From: Bacteroidia bacterium
GTDB taxonomy: Bacteria; Bacteroidota; Bacteroidia; Bacteroidales; GCA-2748055
DNA: 12,242 nt
Direction: 5' to 3'
Assembly (NCBI GenBank): GCA_004525825.1
Contig: SPBY01000042.1
Coordinates: 1 to 12,242 of the forward strand
Shown here: one piece after another, positions 1 to 7,535 of the stretch
Layout of the letters: every line of letters begins with the position of its first letter
How positions within the stretch are numbered: the stretch's first letter is position 1
Notes under the pieces: model-generated
Seen by the model: only the letters and a program-made list of their open reading frames with translations
What the model was told of the DNA's origin: nothing
The model's database searches: none
Translations under genes and position numbers: made by a program

Positions 1-86
1 ATTCCGTTTTCTTTCCAGAAAGCGTTGATCTCCTTGTTGATTTCTGACAGGTCAAAGTTCTTATATTCAGGGAATAGCTTGCTCAT
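1..86 (-). CDS. ileS: Isoleucyl-tRNA synthetase, N-terminal fragment (runs off left edge)
   Basis: Only the first 28 codons plus two bases are present. Read leftward from the ATG at 86-84, the peptide begins MSKLFPEYKNFDLSEINKEI and continues into a Trp-containing segment (NAFWKENG). That is the short N-terminal extension typical of Bacteroidota IleS, just ahead of the Rossmann-fold HIGH-motif region, which lies outside the window. The enzyme would charge tRNA-Ile in the cytoplasm. A purine-rich AAGGAAGGA sits 5 nt upstream of the ATG and supports this start. A promoter-like pair of boxes lies further upstream (see 122-152). The assignment rests on resemblance of a short N-terminus, so another protein is possible; the sequence left of the window would settle it. 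Confidence 0.65.
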   Translation of the reverse strand, partial: MSKLFPEYKNFDLSEINKEINAFWKENG

Positions 87-121
87 TAAATCCTTCCTTT
101 TCAGGGCCGTTTAAAATTGCG

Positions 122-152
122 TAAAGATAGACGAGCAGGATTTAATATGCAA
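122..152 (-). promoter_or_regulatory. Putative Bacteroidota-type promoter for ileS
   Basis: On the minus strand, TATCTTTA (plus 122-129) matches seven of eight positions of the Bacteroidota -7 consensus TAnnTTTG. A TTG (plus 150-152) lies exactly 20 nt upstream, within the normal 19-21 nt spacing for the -33 box. A start site about seven bases past the -7 box would give a leader of roughly 30 nt before the ileS ATG at 86, with the AAGGAAGGA ribosome-binding stretch inside it. Box match plus spacing is the whole evidence. Confidence 0.4.
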
Positions 153-179
153 GGGCTCCGGAAAAACAGCAAGGGCTCC
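149..179. repeat. Direct repeat of 11 bp, GCAAGGGCTCC, two copies
   Basis: The 11-mer GCAAGGGCTCC occurs at 149-159 and again at 169-179, a period of 20 bp. The right copy touches the stop codon of the amylase gene (TAG on the minus strand, 181-179) and the left copy covers the -33 side of the putative ileS promoter. It could be a local duplication or a paired protein-binding site; the sequence does not say which. Confidence 0.5.
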
Positions 180-2938
180 TACTCCCTGATCACTTTCACA
201 TATACCGGAGCCACGTTCCTGGTCCGGCGAATCAGAAAATAAAGCCCCGGTGGCAGGGTTGAGAGGTCCACCTGGTCCTGGTTCTCCTGCAGTTCCATTT
301 CATCGATCACCTGTCCGCTGCTCTGAATGACGGTCAGCCTGGAATTTTCTGGCACGGGTTCTATCTGGAGCCATCCGGGAAAGGGATTGGGATAGACCTG
401 GAAACTTGCCGGATTGGCTTCATACTCAAGCAAGCGGGCAGTAATCTCAGGTTTGGACAATTTTTTGGTGGTAAAGATCTGAAATTGTCCAGGCTCCAAA
501 GCAATGGTTCCGTTCAGATCGGTTACCTGCAGGCTATCACCTTCAAAATAACTGTACCACCAGCCGGTTGCGCTGAAGGAAGGATCTACAGATTGTTGCA
601 CCACATCAAAGTTTCCTATGATCCGCACGTCCATGTCGGGATGATTGATCTCTATCCTTTTGGATTCATCCGATACAGTCAGGGTGAAATCGTCGGACCG
701 GAAAGCGGCTTCACTGGTTTTCAGCCCGATGAGGGCAGACCAAACCTGGTAAAGCCTTCTACGCTTGCCCGTGTTGTAATCCCAACGGATGGGTTTGCTG
801 CATACGCGGCAATCGTAATCTATGCTGTAATCGTATCCCAGTTCTCCAAACTGCCAGATCATTTTGGGTCCGGGCACGGAAAAGAAGAAAGCACCTGCCA
901 GCTCCATTCTTCCCAGGGCAGTCACATGATCCTGGATGTCATATTCGCCCGAGGAGTTACCATAGGTCTTGTTTTTATACATAAGGCGTTCCTCGTCGTG
1001 ACTTTCCATATATCCCACCAGTGCCGGGACGATCCAGCCCCTCTCCAGGTAAGAGATCCCGCTGAAGTCCGATTTGTCCAGGTCGTGATAGCCCATGGCA
1101 GCTTCGCCATAGTTATAATTCTGGTTTCCCCACAACATCATTCCATTGAGGGAAAGCTCGTACTCTTCCTGATTGGCGGCCAGGTGCTCCAGGATTACAT
1201 AGGTATTTTCATTGATGGTCCAGATCTCATTGGCCATGCGCCTCAGGATGGCGATCCTGGGAGCATCATATCCACTTCCGTCACCAGGGGTATTGGTAAA
1301 ACCCTTGGTAAAGTCGAAGCGGAATCCATCCACATGGAACTCTTCCAGCCAGTACCGGTTCACTCTGTCCACAAAGTCTTTGGTGGCCTGACTCTCATGA
1401 TTGAAGTCATATCCCCAGGAAAAAACAGGATTGGGGGAGTCCACATTGTACCATGGATTGTCAGCAGTCACCTTCTTGGAGCTATTGTCATAGTAAAGCT
1501 GGACCAGGGGCGATTGGCCATAGGAGTGGTTCAGCACCATGTCTATGATCACAGCAAGGCCCCGGGAATGACAGGCATCGATAAAGGCCTTTAGATCCAC
1601 GGCAGGACCATAGTATTTGTCAGCCGCAAAGTAAAACGAAGGGTTGTAGCCCCAGCTTTCATTGCCTTCAAATTCGTTCACAGGCATTAGCTCAATGGCA
1701 TTGATTCCCAGGTTGGAAATATAGTCCAAAGTATCACTGAGGGTTTTCCAGTCGTGCGCGGCTATGAAATCTCTCAACAGCAATTCATAAATAACCAGAT
1801 CTTCGGATTCAGGTGGCTGAAAGGCGGAATCTTCCCAGGGGAAGGCGGTCTGTCCGGGTTGAAGGACCCCCACAATGCCGTTAGCCAATCCGGTAGGATA
1901 GGATTTTAATCCGGGATAGGTAGCTTCTGAGATCCCTTTGTCGTGTGAGGGATCCAGCACCTTCTCGCTATATGGATCAGCGATGAACATGCTACCATCC
2001 ACCAGGTATTGGTAAGCATACTCTTTGCCAAGCTCCAACATGTTGAGGGTGATCCAGAACCTTTCACCGTCTTTGGTCATCCGGGCTTCGGAGCCCGGTG
2101 TCCAGTCATTAAAGTCGCCCACTACAAAAGCATGCACTTTCCCAGGAGCATAAAGTACCAGTTGTACAGTCTGATCATCCACATTATTGATGCCGTCTTT
2201 GAGACCTTCAGGTACGGGAGCTTCGGCCTGAACGCCCAGGATATGCACAAATACGGAGTCGGAAGCCATATCGTTGCCCGAAGTGCCACTGACTTTGATC
2301 CAGTGATCTCCGGAAGAGGAATAGGAGAATGAATGGTTCAGGCTGAGCCCGGTTCCGGACTTCACCAGCACTCCGTTATCGAACAGAGACAGAACCGATG
2401 TGCTGTTGGCAGCCGCTTCAAAGACAATGGATTCTTCCGGATCTGCCACCACGCTGTGGCCCGGGGTGAGGATGGAAATGGTATATTCATCTTTGAAAAC
2501 CTCCACAAAAATATCGGACCCTCCATCGCCTTTTCCTTCTTTGCTGGAATCGGAACTTCGGAACACAAAGGCCAGGTGAGTGATGGTTTCACCGGCAGCC
2601 ACTCCATAATACTGCCTGATTGAGGGGCCTATGACCAGGGAATAAAGATTGGCCGACTCCCGGGTCATCTTGGTTTCAGCAGTGTTTGTTCCCCAGCTGG
2701 TCAGTACATATCTCCAGTCGCTATTATCGGAACTAAGGTTGGTTAGCACACCGGTATGGGCATATACATCTCCGGTATAATCTTTCAGTCCGCCCGTTCC
2801 CAGGGTAGCATCGTAGTAAATTGTTACCGCTTGTCCGGAAGTAGGCAGGGCCGGATCGGTGGTGATGATCTGGGCAGCCAGGCCTGAGGAGACCAAGGCA
2901 AGGAGGCCGACCAAAAGGACTCGAAGGGATCGTTTCAT
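179..2938 (-). CDS. Secreted multidomain GH13 alpha-amylase with T9SS sorting domain
   Basis: This 919-residue protein should hydrolyse alpha-1,4-glucans (starch, glycogen) outside the cell. It has a Sec signal peptide (1-22, ending SSGLAAQ), then an N-terminal beta-rich module and an Ig-like stretch. A CBM48-type E-set domain follows at about 255-330, with GDFNDW at 274-279. The GH13 barrel runs from about 380 to 760 and all four conserved regions are visible: DMVLNH (466-471), GFRFDF with the nucleophile D542, YVILEH with the acid/base E584, and ESHDEE with the transition-state Asp D648. A C-terminal beta segment precedes a Por sorting domain that starts near YPNPF at 849. No lipobox Cys is seen, so it is probably released or anchored through T9SS rather than as a SusG-like lipoprotein. 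It is divergent from the transporter-phosphorylase operon (84 bp apart), which points to maltodextrin supply. Exact specificity (amylase, pullulanase-like or branching) is not settled. An unusual CRVC pair lies in the late barrel, just before KPIRWDY. Confidence 0.9.
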   Translation of the reverse strand: MKRSLRVLLVGLLALVSSGLAAQIITTDPALPTSGQAVTIYYDATLGTGGLKDYTGDVYAHTGVLTNLSSDNSDWRYVLTSWGTNTAETKMTRESANLYSLVIGPSIRQYYGVAAGETITHLAFVFRSSDSSKEGKGDGGSDIFVEVFKDEYTISILTPGHSVVADPEESIVFEAAANSTSVLSLFDNGVLVKSGTGLSLNHSFSYSSSGDHWIKVSGTSGNDMASDSVFVHILGVQAEAPVPEGLKDGINNVDDQTVQLVLYAPGKVHAFVVGDFNDWTPGSEARMTKDGERFWITLNMLELGKEYAYQYLVDGSMFIADPYSEKVLDPSHDKGISEATYPGLKSYPTGLANGIVGVLQPGQTAFPWEDSAFQPPESEDLVIYELLLRDFIAAHDWKTLSDTLDYISNLGINAIELMPVNEFEGNESWGYNPSFYFAADKYYGPAVDLKAFIDACHSRGLAVIIDMVLNHSYGQSPLVQLYYDNSSKKVTADNPWYNVDSPNPVFSWGYDFNHESQATKDFVDRVNRYWLEEFHVDGFRFDFTKGFTNTPGDGSGYDAPRIAILRRMANEIWTINENTYVILEHLAANQEEYELSLNGMMLWGNQNYNYGEAAMGYHDLDKSDFSGISYLERGWIVPALVGYMESHDEERLMYKNKTYGNSSGEYDIQDHVTALGRMELAGAFFFSVPGPKMIWQFGELGYDYSIDYDCRVCSKPIRWDYNTGKRRRLYQVWSALIGLKTSEAAFRSDDFTLTVSDESKRIEINHPDMDVRIIGNFDVVQQSVDPSFSATGWWYSYFEGDSLQVTDLNGTIALEPGQFQIFTTKKLSKPEITARLLEYEANPASFQVYPNPFPGWLQIEPVPENSRLTVIQSSGQVIDEMELQENQDQVDLSTLPPGLYFLIRRTRNVAPVYVKVIRE

Positions 2939-3022
2939 GGTTGGGATGTAAGCTGCTGGGTTTAGAAATCAAAATAAGTATATTTTTTAATACTTTAGTT
3001 CTCTCACATCAAGCGACGACCC
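2939..3022. promoter_or_regulatory. Divergent AT-rich control region between amylase and transporter
   Basis: The 84 bp between the two divergent start codons must hold the promoters of both the amylase (leftward) and the transporter-GH65 operon (rightward). Weak -7-like boxes are present: TACTTTAG at 2991-2998 on the plus strand and TTATTTTG (plus 2970-2977) on the minus strand, each one mismatch from TAnnTTTG. Neither has a convincing TTTG at the right spacing. A shared regulator binding here would co-control both sides, but I see no clear operator palindrome. Confidence 0.35.
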
Positions 3023-4525
3023 ATGGCAAAAAAACCAAAATTAAACTTCTGGCAGATATGGAATATGAGTTTTGGATTCCTCGGTATCCAGTTCGGATTT
3101 GCCCTTCAAAACGGAAATGTTAGCAGGATCTTCCAGACCCTCGGGGCGGATATAGACCAGATACCCATCCTCTGGATCGCCGCTCCGGTCACCGGACTGA
3201 TCATTCAGCCCATCATTGGTTATATGAGCGATAAAACCTGGGGCAGGCTGGGACGTCGACGTCCCTTCTTCCTGGTGGGAGCCATCATGGCCTCCATTGC
3301 CCTGTTCCTGATGCCCAATTCTCCGGGTTTATGGATCGCGGTGGGGATGCTCTGGATCATGGATGCCTCCATCAACATCACCATGGAACCCTTCCGCGCT
3401 TTTGTTGGAGACATGCTTCCCGATGAACAGCGAACCAAGGGCTTCACCATGCAGAGTTTTTTCATTGGCATCGGTGCCTTTGTGGCTTCATGGCTTCCCT
3501 ATGCCCTTTCTGAGTGGTTTCATATTTCCAATACGGCTCCCGAGGGAGAGATCCCCATGACCGTCAGGTTATCGTTTTACCTGGGAGGCGGGGTGTTCAT
3601 GCTGGCGGTGTTGTGGACCGTACTGCGAACAAAGGAATACAGTCCGGATGAGCTAAAAAGCTTCGCTGAGGAAGAAGGCAAAGCCATAGAATCAAATGAT
3701 GACACACCCGATCCCTTAAACAAGTATTTGCGGAGGGGGATCATATGGACGCTTGCAGGCCTGGTATTTGCCTGGCCGGTGTACCATTTTAAGCTGGAAA
3801 AGGAACTCTATATCCTGGCAGGAGGTTTGGCGATTTTTGGAATCCTGCAACTACTTACTGCTGCACTCATTGGAAGCAAAAAAGAAAGAAACGGACTGGT
3901 AAGCATTGTCACCGATCTCTACCACATGCCGTTAACCATGAAGCAGCTGGCCATTGTACAGTTCTTTTCCTGGTTTGCCCTGTTCAGCATGTGGATCTAT
4001 ACCACTCCGGCGGTGACCCAGACCATGTATCACACGGTCGACACCACCACTGAGGCATACAATGAAGGAGCTAACCTGGTGAGCGGGATGTTCGGGTGGT
4101 ACAACCTGTTCGCCGCAGCTTTCGGACTGGTGCTGCTGCCCTTCCTGGCGAAGCTTACCAACCGTAAGATCACCCATTCCATCGCCCTGGTAGTCGGAGG
4201 GGTGGGCCTTGCTTCCATTTTGATTCTGAACAATCCCCACCACATGATCTTTTCTATGATTGGGATCGGTCTGGCCTGGGCCAGCATCCTGGCCATGCCC
4301 TATGCCATCCTTACTGGCTCTCTTCCTTCCCACAAGATGGGAGTTTATATGGGGATCTTCAACTTTTTCATTGTAATCCCTCAAATCCTCGCTGCGACCA
4401 TCCTGGGAGTAATGGTAAAATCACTGTTTGGCGGAGATAGCATATATGCCCTGCTCACGGGAGGAATCTCCATGGTGGTGGCTGCGGTGCTGATTTTGTT
4501 TGTAAAAGACAGCAATCCCAAATAG
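3023..4525 (+). CDS. MFS sugar transporter, SLC45-like (probable maltose uptake)
   Basis: This 500-residue, highly hydrophobic inner-membrane protein has about twelve predicted membrane segments, with a charged cytoplasmic stretch (about 205-240) before TM7. After TM2 comes the MFS loop signature GYMSDKTWGRLGRRRP (66-81), followed by a segment with ITMEPFRAFVGDM. Both resemble the SLC45/GPH-like proton-coupled disaccharide transporters common in Bacteroidota alpha-glucan loci. It would import maltose or short maltodextrins from the periplasm. The GH65 maltose phosphorylase starts only 15 nt after its stop, so the two are almost certainly one transcript and the substrate is inferred from that partner. 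The start is the first ATG after the divergent control region and gives the charged MAKKPK leader typical of the family. Sucrose or trehalose uptake cannot be excluded. Confidence 0.88.
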   Translation: MAKKPKLNFWQIWNMSFGFLGIQFGFALQNGNVSRIFQTLGADIDQIPILWIAAPVTGLIIQPIIGYMSDKTWGRLGRRRPFFLVGAIMASIALFLMPNSPGLWIAVGMLWIMDASINITMEPFRAFVGDMLPDEQRTKGFTMQSFFIGIGAFVASWLPYALSEWFHISNTAPEGEIPMTVRLSFYLGGGVFMLAVLWTVLRTKEYSPDELKSFAEEEGKAIESNDDTPDPLNKYLRRGIIWTLAGLVFAWPVYHFKLEKELYILAGGLAIFGILQLLTAALIGSKKERNGLVSIVTDLYHMPLTMKQLAIVQFFSWFALFSMWIYTTPAVTQTMYHTVDTTTEAYNEGANLVSGMFGWYNLFAAAFGLVLLPFLAKLTNRKITHSIALVVGGVGLASILILNNPHHMIFSMIGIGLAWASILAMPYAILTGSLPSHKMGVYMGIFNFFIVIPQILAATILGVMVKSLFGGDSIYALLTGGISMVVAAVLILFVKDSNPK

Positions 4526-4540
4526 ATAATCCGCATTGCC

Positions 4541-6847
4541 ATGAAAGGATATTACAAGGCGGATCCATGGAGCATCATAGAAGAGGGATTTGACCCTTCG
4601 ATGCACGAAGCTTCCGAAAGTATTTTTAGCCTGGGCAATGGCCGGATGGGTCAGCGAGCGAACTTTGAGGAGCGCTATTCAGGCGACACCTTGCAGGGAA
4701 CCTACCTGGCCGGGGTCTACTATCCCGATAAGACGCGGGTGGGATGGTGGAAGAATGGCTATCCAGAGTATTTTGCCAAAGTGCTTAATGCGCCCAACTG
4801 GACGGGGATCGATGTGGAAATAGGGGGAGAGGCCCTGGATCTTCATACGATAAAAACGGTGGAGTTCAGGCGGGAGCTGAACATGAAACAGGGTTACCTG
4901 GAGCGCACCTTTGCCATATACAAAGGCGAGAACCGGCTGGAAATTGAGGTGAGAAGGTTTCTGAGCATGAAGCGCAATGAGACGGGCGCCATACGCTACG
5001 CCATCCGTTCGGTGGATTATTCAGGACCTGTCTCCTTTACTCCTTACCTCGATGGCAATGTGGTGAACCAGGATTCCAACTACGATGAGAAGTTCTGGGA
5101 TATGGAAGTAAGCAAAGCTGTTCCGGGATCGGCTTATCTGATGGCCCGCACCCGGAAAACAGGGTTTGTAGCCTGCATGGCCATGGGCCATATGGTGGAG
5201 CTGAATGGAGAACACTTGGAACAGGAGCAGGAGGTTGTTCAAAGGGAGGATTATGTCTCCAACAGGATCTCCCTTGAACTGGGTCAGGGAGAAGAGGTGA
5301 TTCTCTACAAATTTGTATCGATTCTAACTTCCATGAATCATAAGCCCGAAGATATGGTCATTTCGGCAGTGAAGGTTCTGGCAGGAGCCATGGCTGCAGG
5401 ATTTGAGGGTTTGTTTAAAGAGCATGTGAAGGTGTGGGAGGAGAAGTGGGCCCACTCCGATATTGTGATTGAGGGGGATACCTCGGCACAGCAGGGGATC
5501 CGGTTCAATATCTTCCAGCTGAACCAGACCTATACCGGAACAGATGAACGGCTGAACATTGGCCCCAAAGGGTTCACCGGCGAAAAGTATGGCGGTAGTA
5601 CTTACTGGGACACAGAAGCATATATGATTCCCTTTTACCTGAGTACCGCCAGGCAGGAGGTATCGAGAAACCTGCTGGTATACAGGTATAAGCATCTGGG
5701 GAAGGCTATTGAAAATGCTGTAAAACTCGGATTTACCGGTGGAGCGGCCCTCTACCCCATGGTGACCATGAACGGGGAAGAGTGTCACAACGAGTGGGAG
5801 ATTACTTTCGAGGAGATTCATCGCAACGGTGCCATTGCCTTTGCCATATACAACTACATCCGCTATACAGGGGATAAAGATTACCTGGCAGAATGCGGAC
5901 TGGAAGTACTAATTGCAATTTCCCGTTTCTGGCGACAGCGCATTACCTGGTCCGAAGAAAAGCAGAAGTATGTGATGCTGGGGGTGACCGGTCCCAACGA
6001 GTATGAGAACAATGTGAATAACAACTGGTATACCAATAAGATGGCTTCCTGGACCCTGAGCTATACCATGAAGGCCTTGGATTACCTGAAGAAGACACAC
6101 GCTTCCTCCTACGACACCCTTGTTGCGAAAACAGGATTTGATCCCAAAAAGGAACCGGCCATTTGGCGCGATATAGTGGAAAAACTACATTTTCCCATGG
6201 AGGAAAAGAGCGGGGTCTTCCTGCAGCAGGATGGTTTCATGGATAAGGAGCAGCGAATGGCAGCTGACCTGGATCCTGCCGAGCGGCCCATCAACCAACA
6301 TTGGTCGTGGGACCGCATCCTGCGCTCCTGTTTTATCAAACAGGCCGATGTGCTGCAAGGGATTTTTGTGTTTGAGGATGAGTTTGACCGGGACACCATG
6401 GAACGCAATTTTGATTTTTACGAACCACGCACGGTCCATGAGTCGTCGCTTTCCCCCTGTGTCCATTCCATCCTGGCAACACGCCTGGGTCGGTACGAAA
6501 AGGCCTATGAAATGTATCTGCGTACTTCACGGCTCGACCTGGACGATTATAATAACGAGGTACACGAAGGGCTCCACATCACCAGCATGGGGGGCACCTG
6601 GATGTCGGTGATCTATGGCTTTGGCGGAATGAAGGTCAAAGAGGGACTGCTCAGCTTCGAACCTGCACTTCCTGAAAACTGGGAAGCTCTTTCCTTTAAG
6701 ATTCTTTACCGGGGAAGGATTCTGCAGGTTCGCATTGATAAAGAAAAGGTGGGCATTGATAACCTGGAAGGAGAAGGGGTGGATCTATACCTGATGGGCT
6801 CAAAGATACACCTGGAGAAATCCGGGTCACTTATTGCAGATCTCTGA
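4541..6847 (+). CDS. GH65 maltose phosphorylase (intracellular)
   Basis: Family GH65 inverting phosphorylase: maltose plus phosphate gives glucose and beta-D-glucose 1-phosphate. At 768 residues it has the usual family length and no signal peptide, so it acts in the cytoplasm. The fold order is as expected: an N-terminal beta-sandwich (to about 270), the (alpha/alpha)6 barrel (about 310-690) and a short C-terminal beta domain. Visible motifs are WDTE at 356-359, HNEWEITFEEIHRN from H416, VTGPNEY with the general acid at E487 (the number given for the Lactobacillus brevis enzyme), KQADV at 600-604, and HESSLSP from H633 for phosphate binding. The His-x-Glu at 416/418 in the specificity loop is the form known from maltose phosphorylases, not trehalose or kojibiose phosphorylases. 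It is co-transcribed with the MFS transporter. No beta-phosphoglucomutase follows it, although many such operons have one. Confidence 0.92.
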   Translation: MKGYYKADPWSIIEEGFDPSMHEASESIFSLGNGRMGQRANFEERYSGDTLQGTYLAGVYYPDKTRVGWWKNGYPEYFAKVLNAPNWTGIDVEIGGEALDLHTIKTVEFRRELNMKQGYLERTFAIYKGENRLEIEVRRFLSMKRNETGAIRYAIRSVDYSGPVSFTPYLDGNVVNQDSNYDEKFWDMEVSKAVPGSAYLMARTRKTGFVACMAMGHMVELNGEHLEQEQEVVQREDYVSNRISLELGQGEEVILYKFVSILTSMNHKPEDMVISAVKVLAGAMAAGFEGLFKEHVKVWEEKWAHSDIVIEGDTSAQQGIRFNIFQLNQTYTGTDERLNIGPKGFTGEKYGGSTYWDTEAYMIPFYLSTARQEVSRNLLVYRYKHLGKAIENAVKLGFTGGAALYPMVTMNGEECHNEWEITFEEIHRNGAIAFAIYNYIRYTGDKDYLAECGLEVLIAISRFWRQRITWSEEKQKYVMLGVTGPNEYENNVNNNWYTNKMASWTLSYTMKALDYLKKTHASSYDTLVAKTGFDPKKEPAIWRDIVEKLHFPMEEKSGVFLQQDGFMDKEQRMAADLDPAERPINQHWSWDRILRSCFIKQADVLQGIFVFEDEFDRDTMERNFDFYEPRTVHESSLSPCVHSILATRLGRYEKAYEMYLRTSRLDLDDYNNEVHEGLHITSMGGTWMSVIYGFGGMKVKEGLLSFEPALPENWEALSFKILYRGRILQVRIDKEKVGIDNLEGEGVDLYLMGSKIHLEKSGSLIADL

Positions 6848-6858
6848 AAAACTGGGAT

Positions 6859-7485
6859 TTACAGGTCAAAACCCAGGTTCATGAGATGGGTTCTCTCGTG
6901 GATGTGGATGGCATGGAACCCCAGTTCCTGTGATGCCTTGATATTATGTATGTTGTCGTCCAGAAAAAGGGTTTCTTCCGGCTTGATCCCTGCATCGCTG
7001 ATCACATATTCCCAGGCCTCATGGTCGGGCTTGAGCCATCCAATTTCGTGAGAATAGTAGATTTTCTTAAACACCTCGTGCATGGAAACTCCTGCAGCAT
7101 CGAAGTACATCTTCTCAAAAACTTTTACATGCAGCTCTGATGTATTGCTCAGCATATACAGGTCGTATCGATTCGAAAGCAACTTCAGTAAATCGGTTCT
7201 TTCCTTGGGAATTCGGACCAGCATGGCATTCCAGGCTTCATCAAATCTCTGGTCGGACATCTCCACGCCACTTTTCTTCCTGATCTCATTTCGGAATGCT
7301 ACCGAATCCAGCTTCCCGGTTTCATACTTAAAATACAAATCGGTAGTCATTGAGTGGGGAAACTGCATCAGCTCTGCGGGGAACCCTAATTCGTAGAATT
7401 GTTTAAGGGTAGCTTGCACATTGATATCCAGGATTACCCCGCCCAGGTCAAACAGGATGTTTTTGAAGTTCTGTGGGTTTGCCAT
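6859..7485 (-). CDS. HAD-superfamily phosphatase, YihX-like
   Basis: A cytoplasmic HAD subfamily IA hydrolase of 208 residues with an alpha-helical cap after motif I. The motifs read: I, ILFDLGGVILD with nucleophile D13; II, YMLSNTS with S113; III, WLKPD with K152; IV, LFLDDN with D176/D177. The second motif I Asp (general acid/base in phosphoglucomutases and most HAD phosphatases) is Gly15, as in E. coli YihX, an alpha-glucose-1-phosphate phosphatase. A sugar-phosphate phosphatase is therefore likelier than beta-phosphoglucomutase. I chose the ATG at 7485 because an upstream in-frame ATG at 7554 would add 23 residues unlike the family and overlap mtnA on the other strand. It is convergent with the GH65 gene (11 bp between stops). 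Its substrate cannot be read from sequence. Confidence 0.8.
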   Translation of the reverse strand: MANPQNFKNILFDLGGVILDINVQATLKQFYELGFPAELMQFPHSMTTDLYFKYETGKLDSVAFRNEIRKKSGVEMSDQRFDEAWNAMLVRIPKERTDLLKLLSNRYDLYMLSNTSELHVKVFEKMYFDAAGVSMHEVFKKIYYSHEIGWLKPDHEAWEYVISDAGIKPEETLFLDDNIHNIKASQELGFHAIHIHERTHLMNLGFDL

Positions 7486-7509
7486 GCATTTTGTATATTC
7501 GTAACTTCT

Positions 7510-7517
7510 CAAAGATA
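7510..7517 (-). promoter_or_regulatory. Perfect -7 box TATCTTTG upstream of the HAD gene
   Basis: On the minus strand this octamer matches TAnnTTTG at every position and lies 24 bp before the HAD start at 7485, leaving a leader of about 18 nt. No TTTG is found 19-21 nt further upstream; the nearest is only 10 nt away. The box is therefore good but the promoter is incomplete. It sits in the 50-bp gap shared with the divergent mtnA start. Confidence 0.35.
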
Positions 7518-7535
7518 GAAGAAAAACCAAATAGC

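Noticed and set aside
485..1594. Long open frame of 369 codons on the plus strand inside the amylase gene
   Set aside because: It lies wholly antisense to a well-supported GH13 gene with all catalytic motifs, has no recognisable domain, and reflects the codon bias of the true strand.
3932..4384. 150-codon minus-strand frame inside the MFS transporter gene
   Set aside because: Antisense to a conserved membrane protein, with a composition (His, Gln, Gly-rich) typical of a mirrored hydrophobic gene and no independent start signal.
6852..6876. Possible bidirectional terminator between the GH65 and HAD genes
   Set aside because: The stem (CTGGG and TTT with AAA and CCCAG) has an A-A mismatch, no T tail, and extends into the HAD coding sequence.
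7473..7535. Upstream in-frame start for mtnA, adding 21 residues
   Set aside because: The added residues do not resemble MtnA N-termini and would overlap the start of the divergent HAD gene; the ATG at 7536 gives the usual N-terminus.
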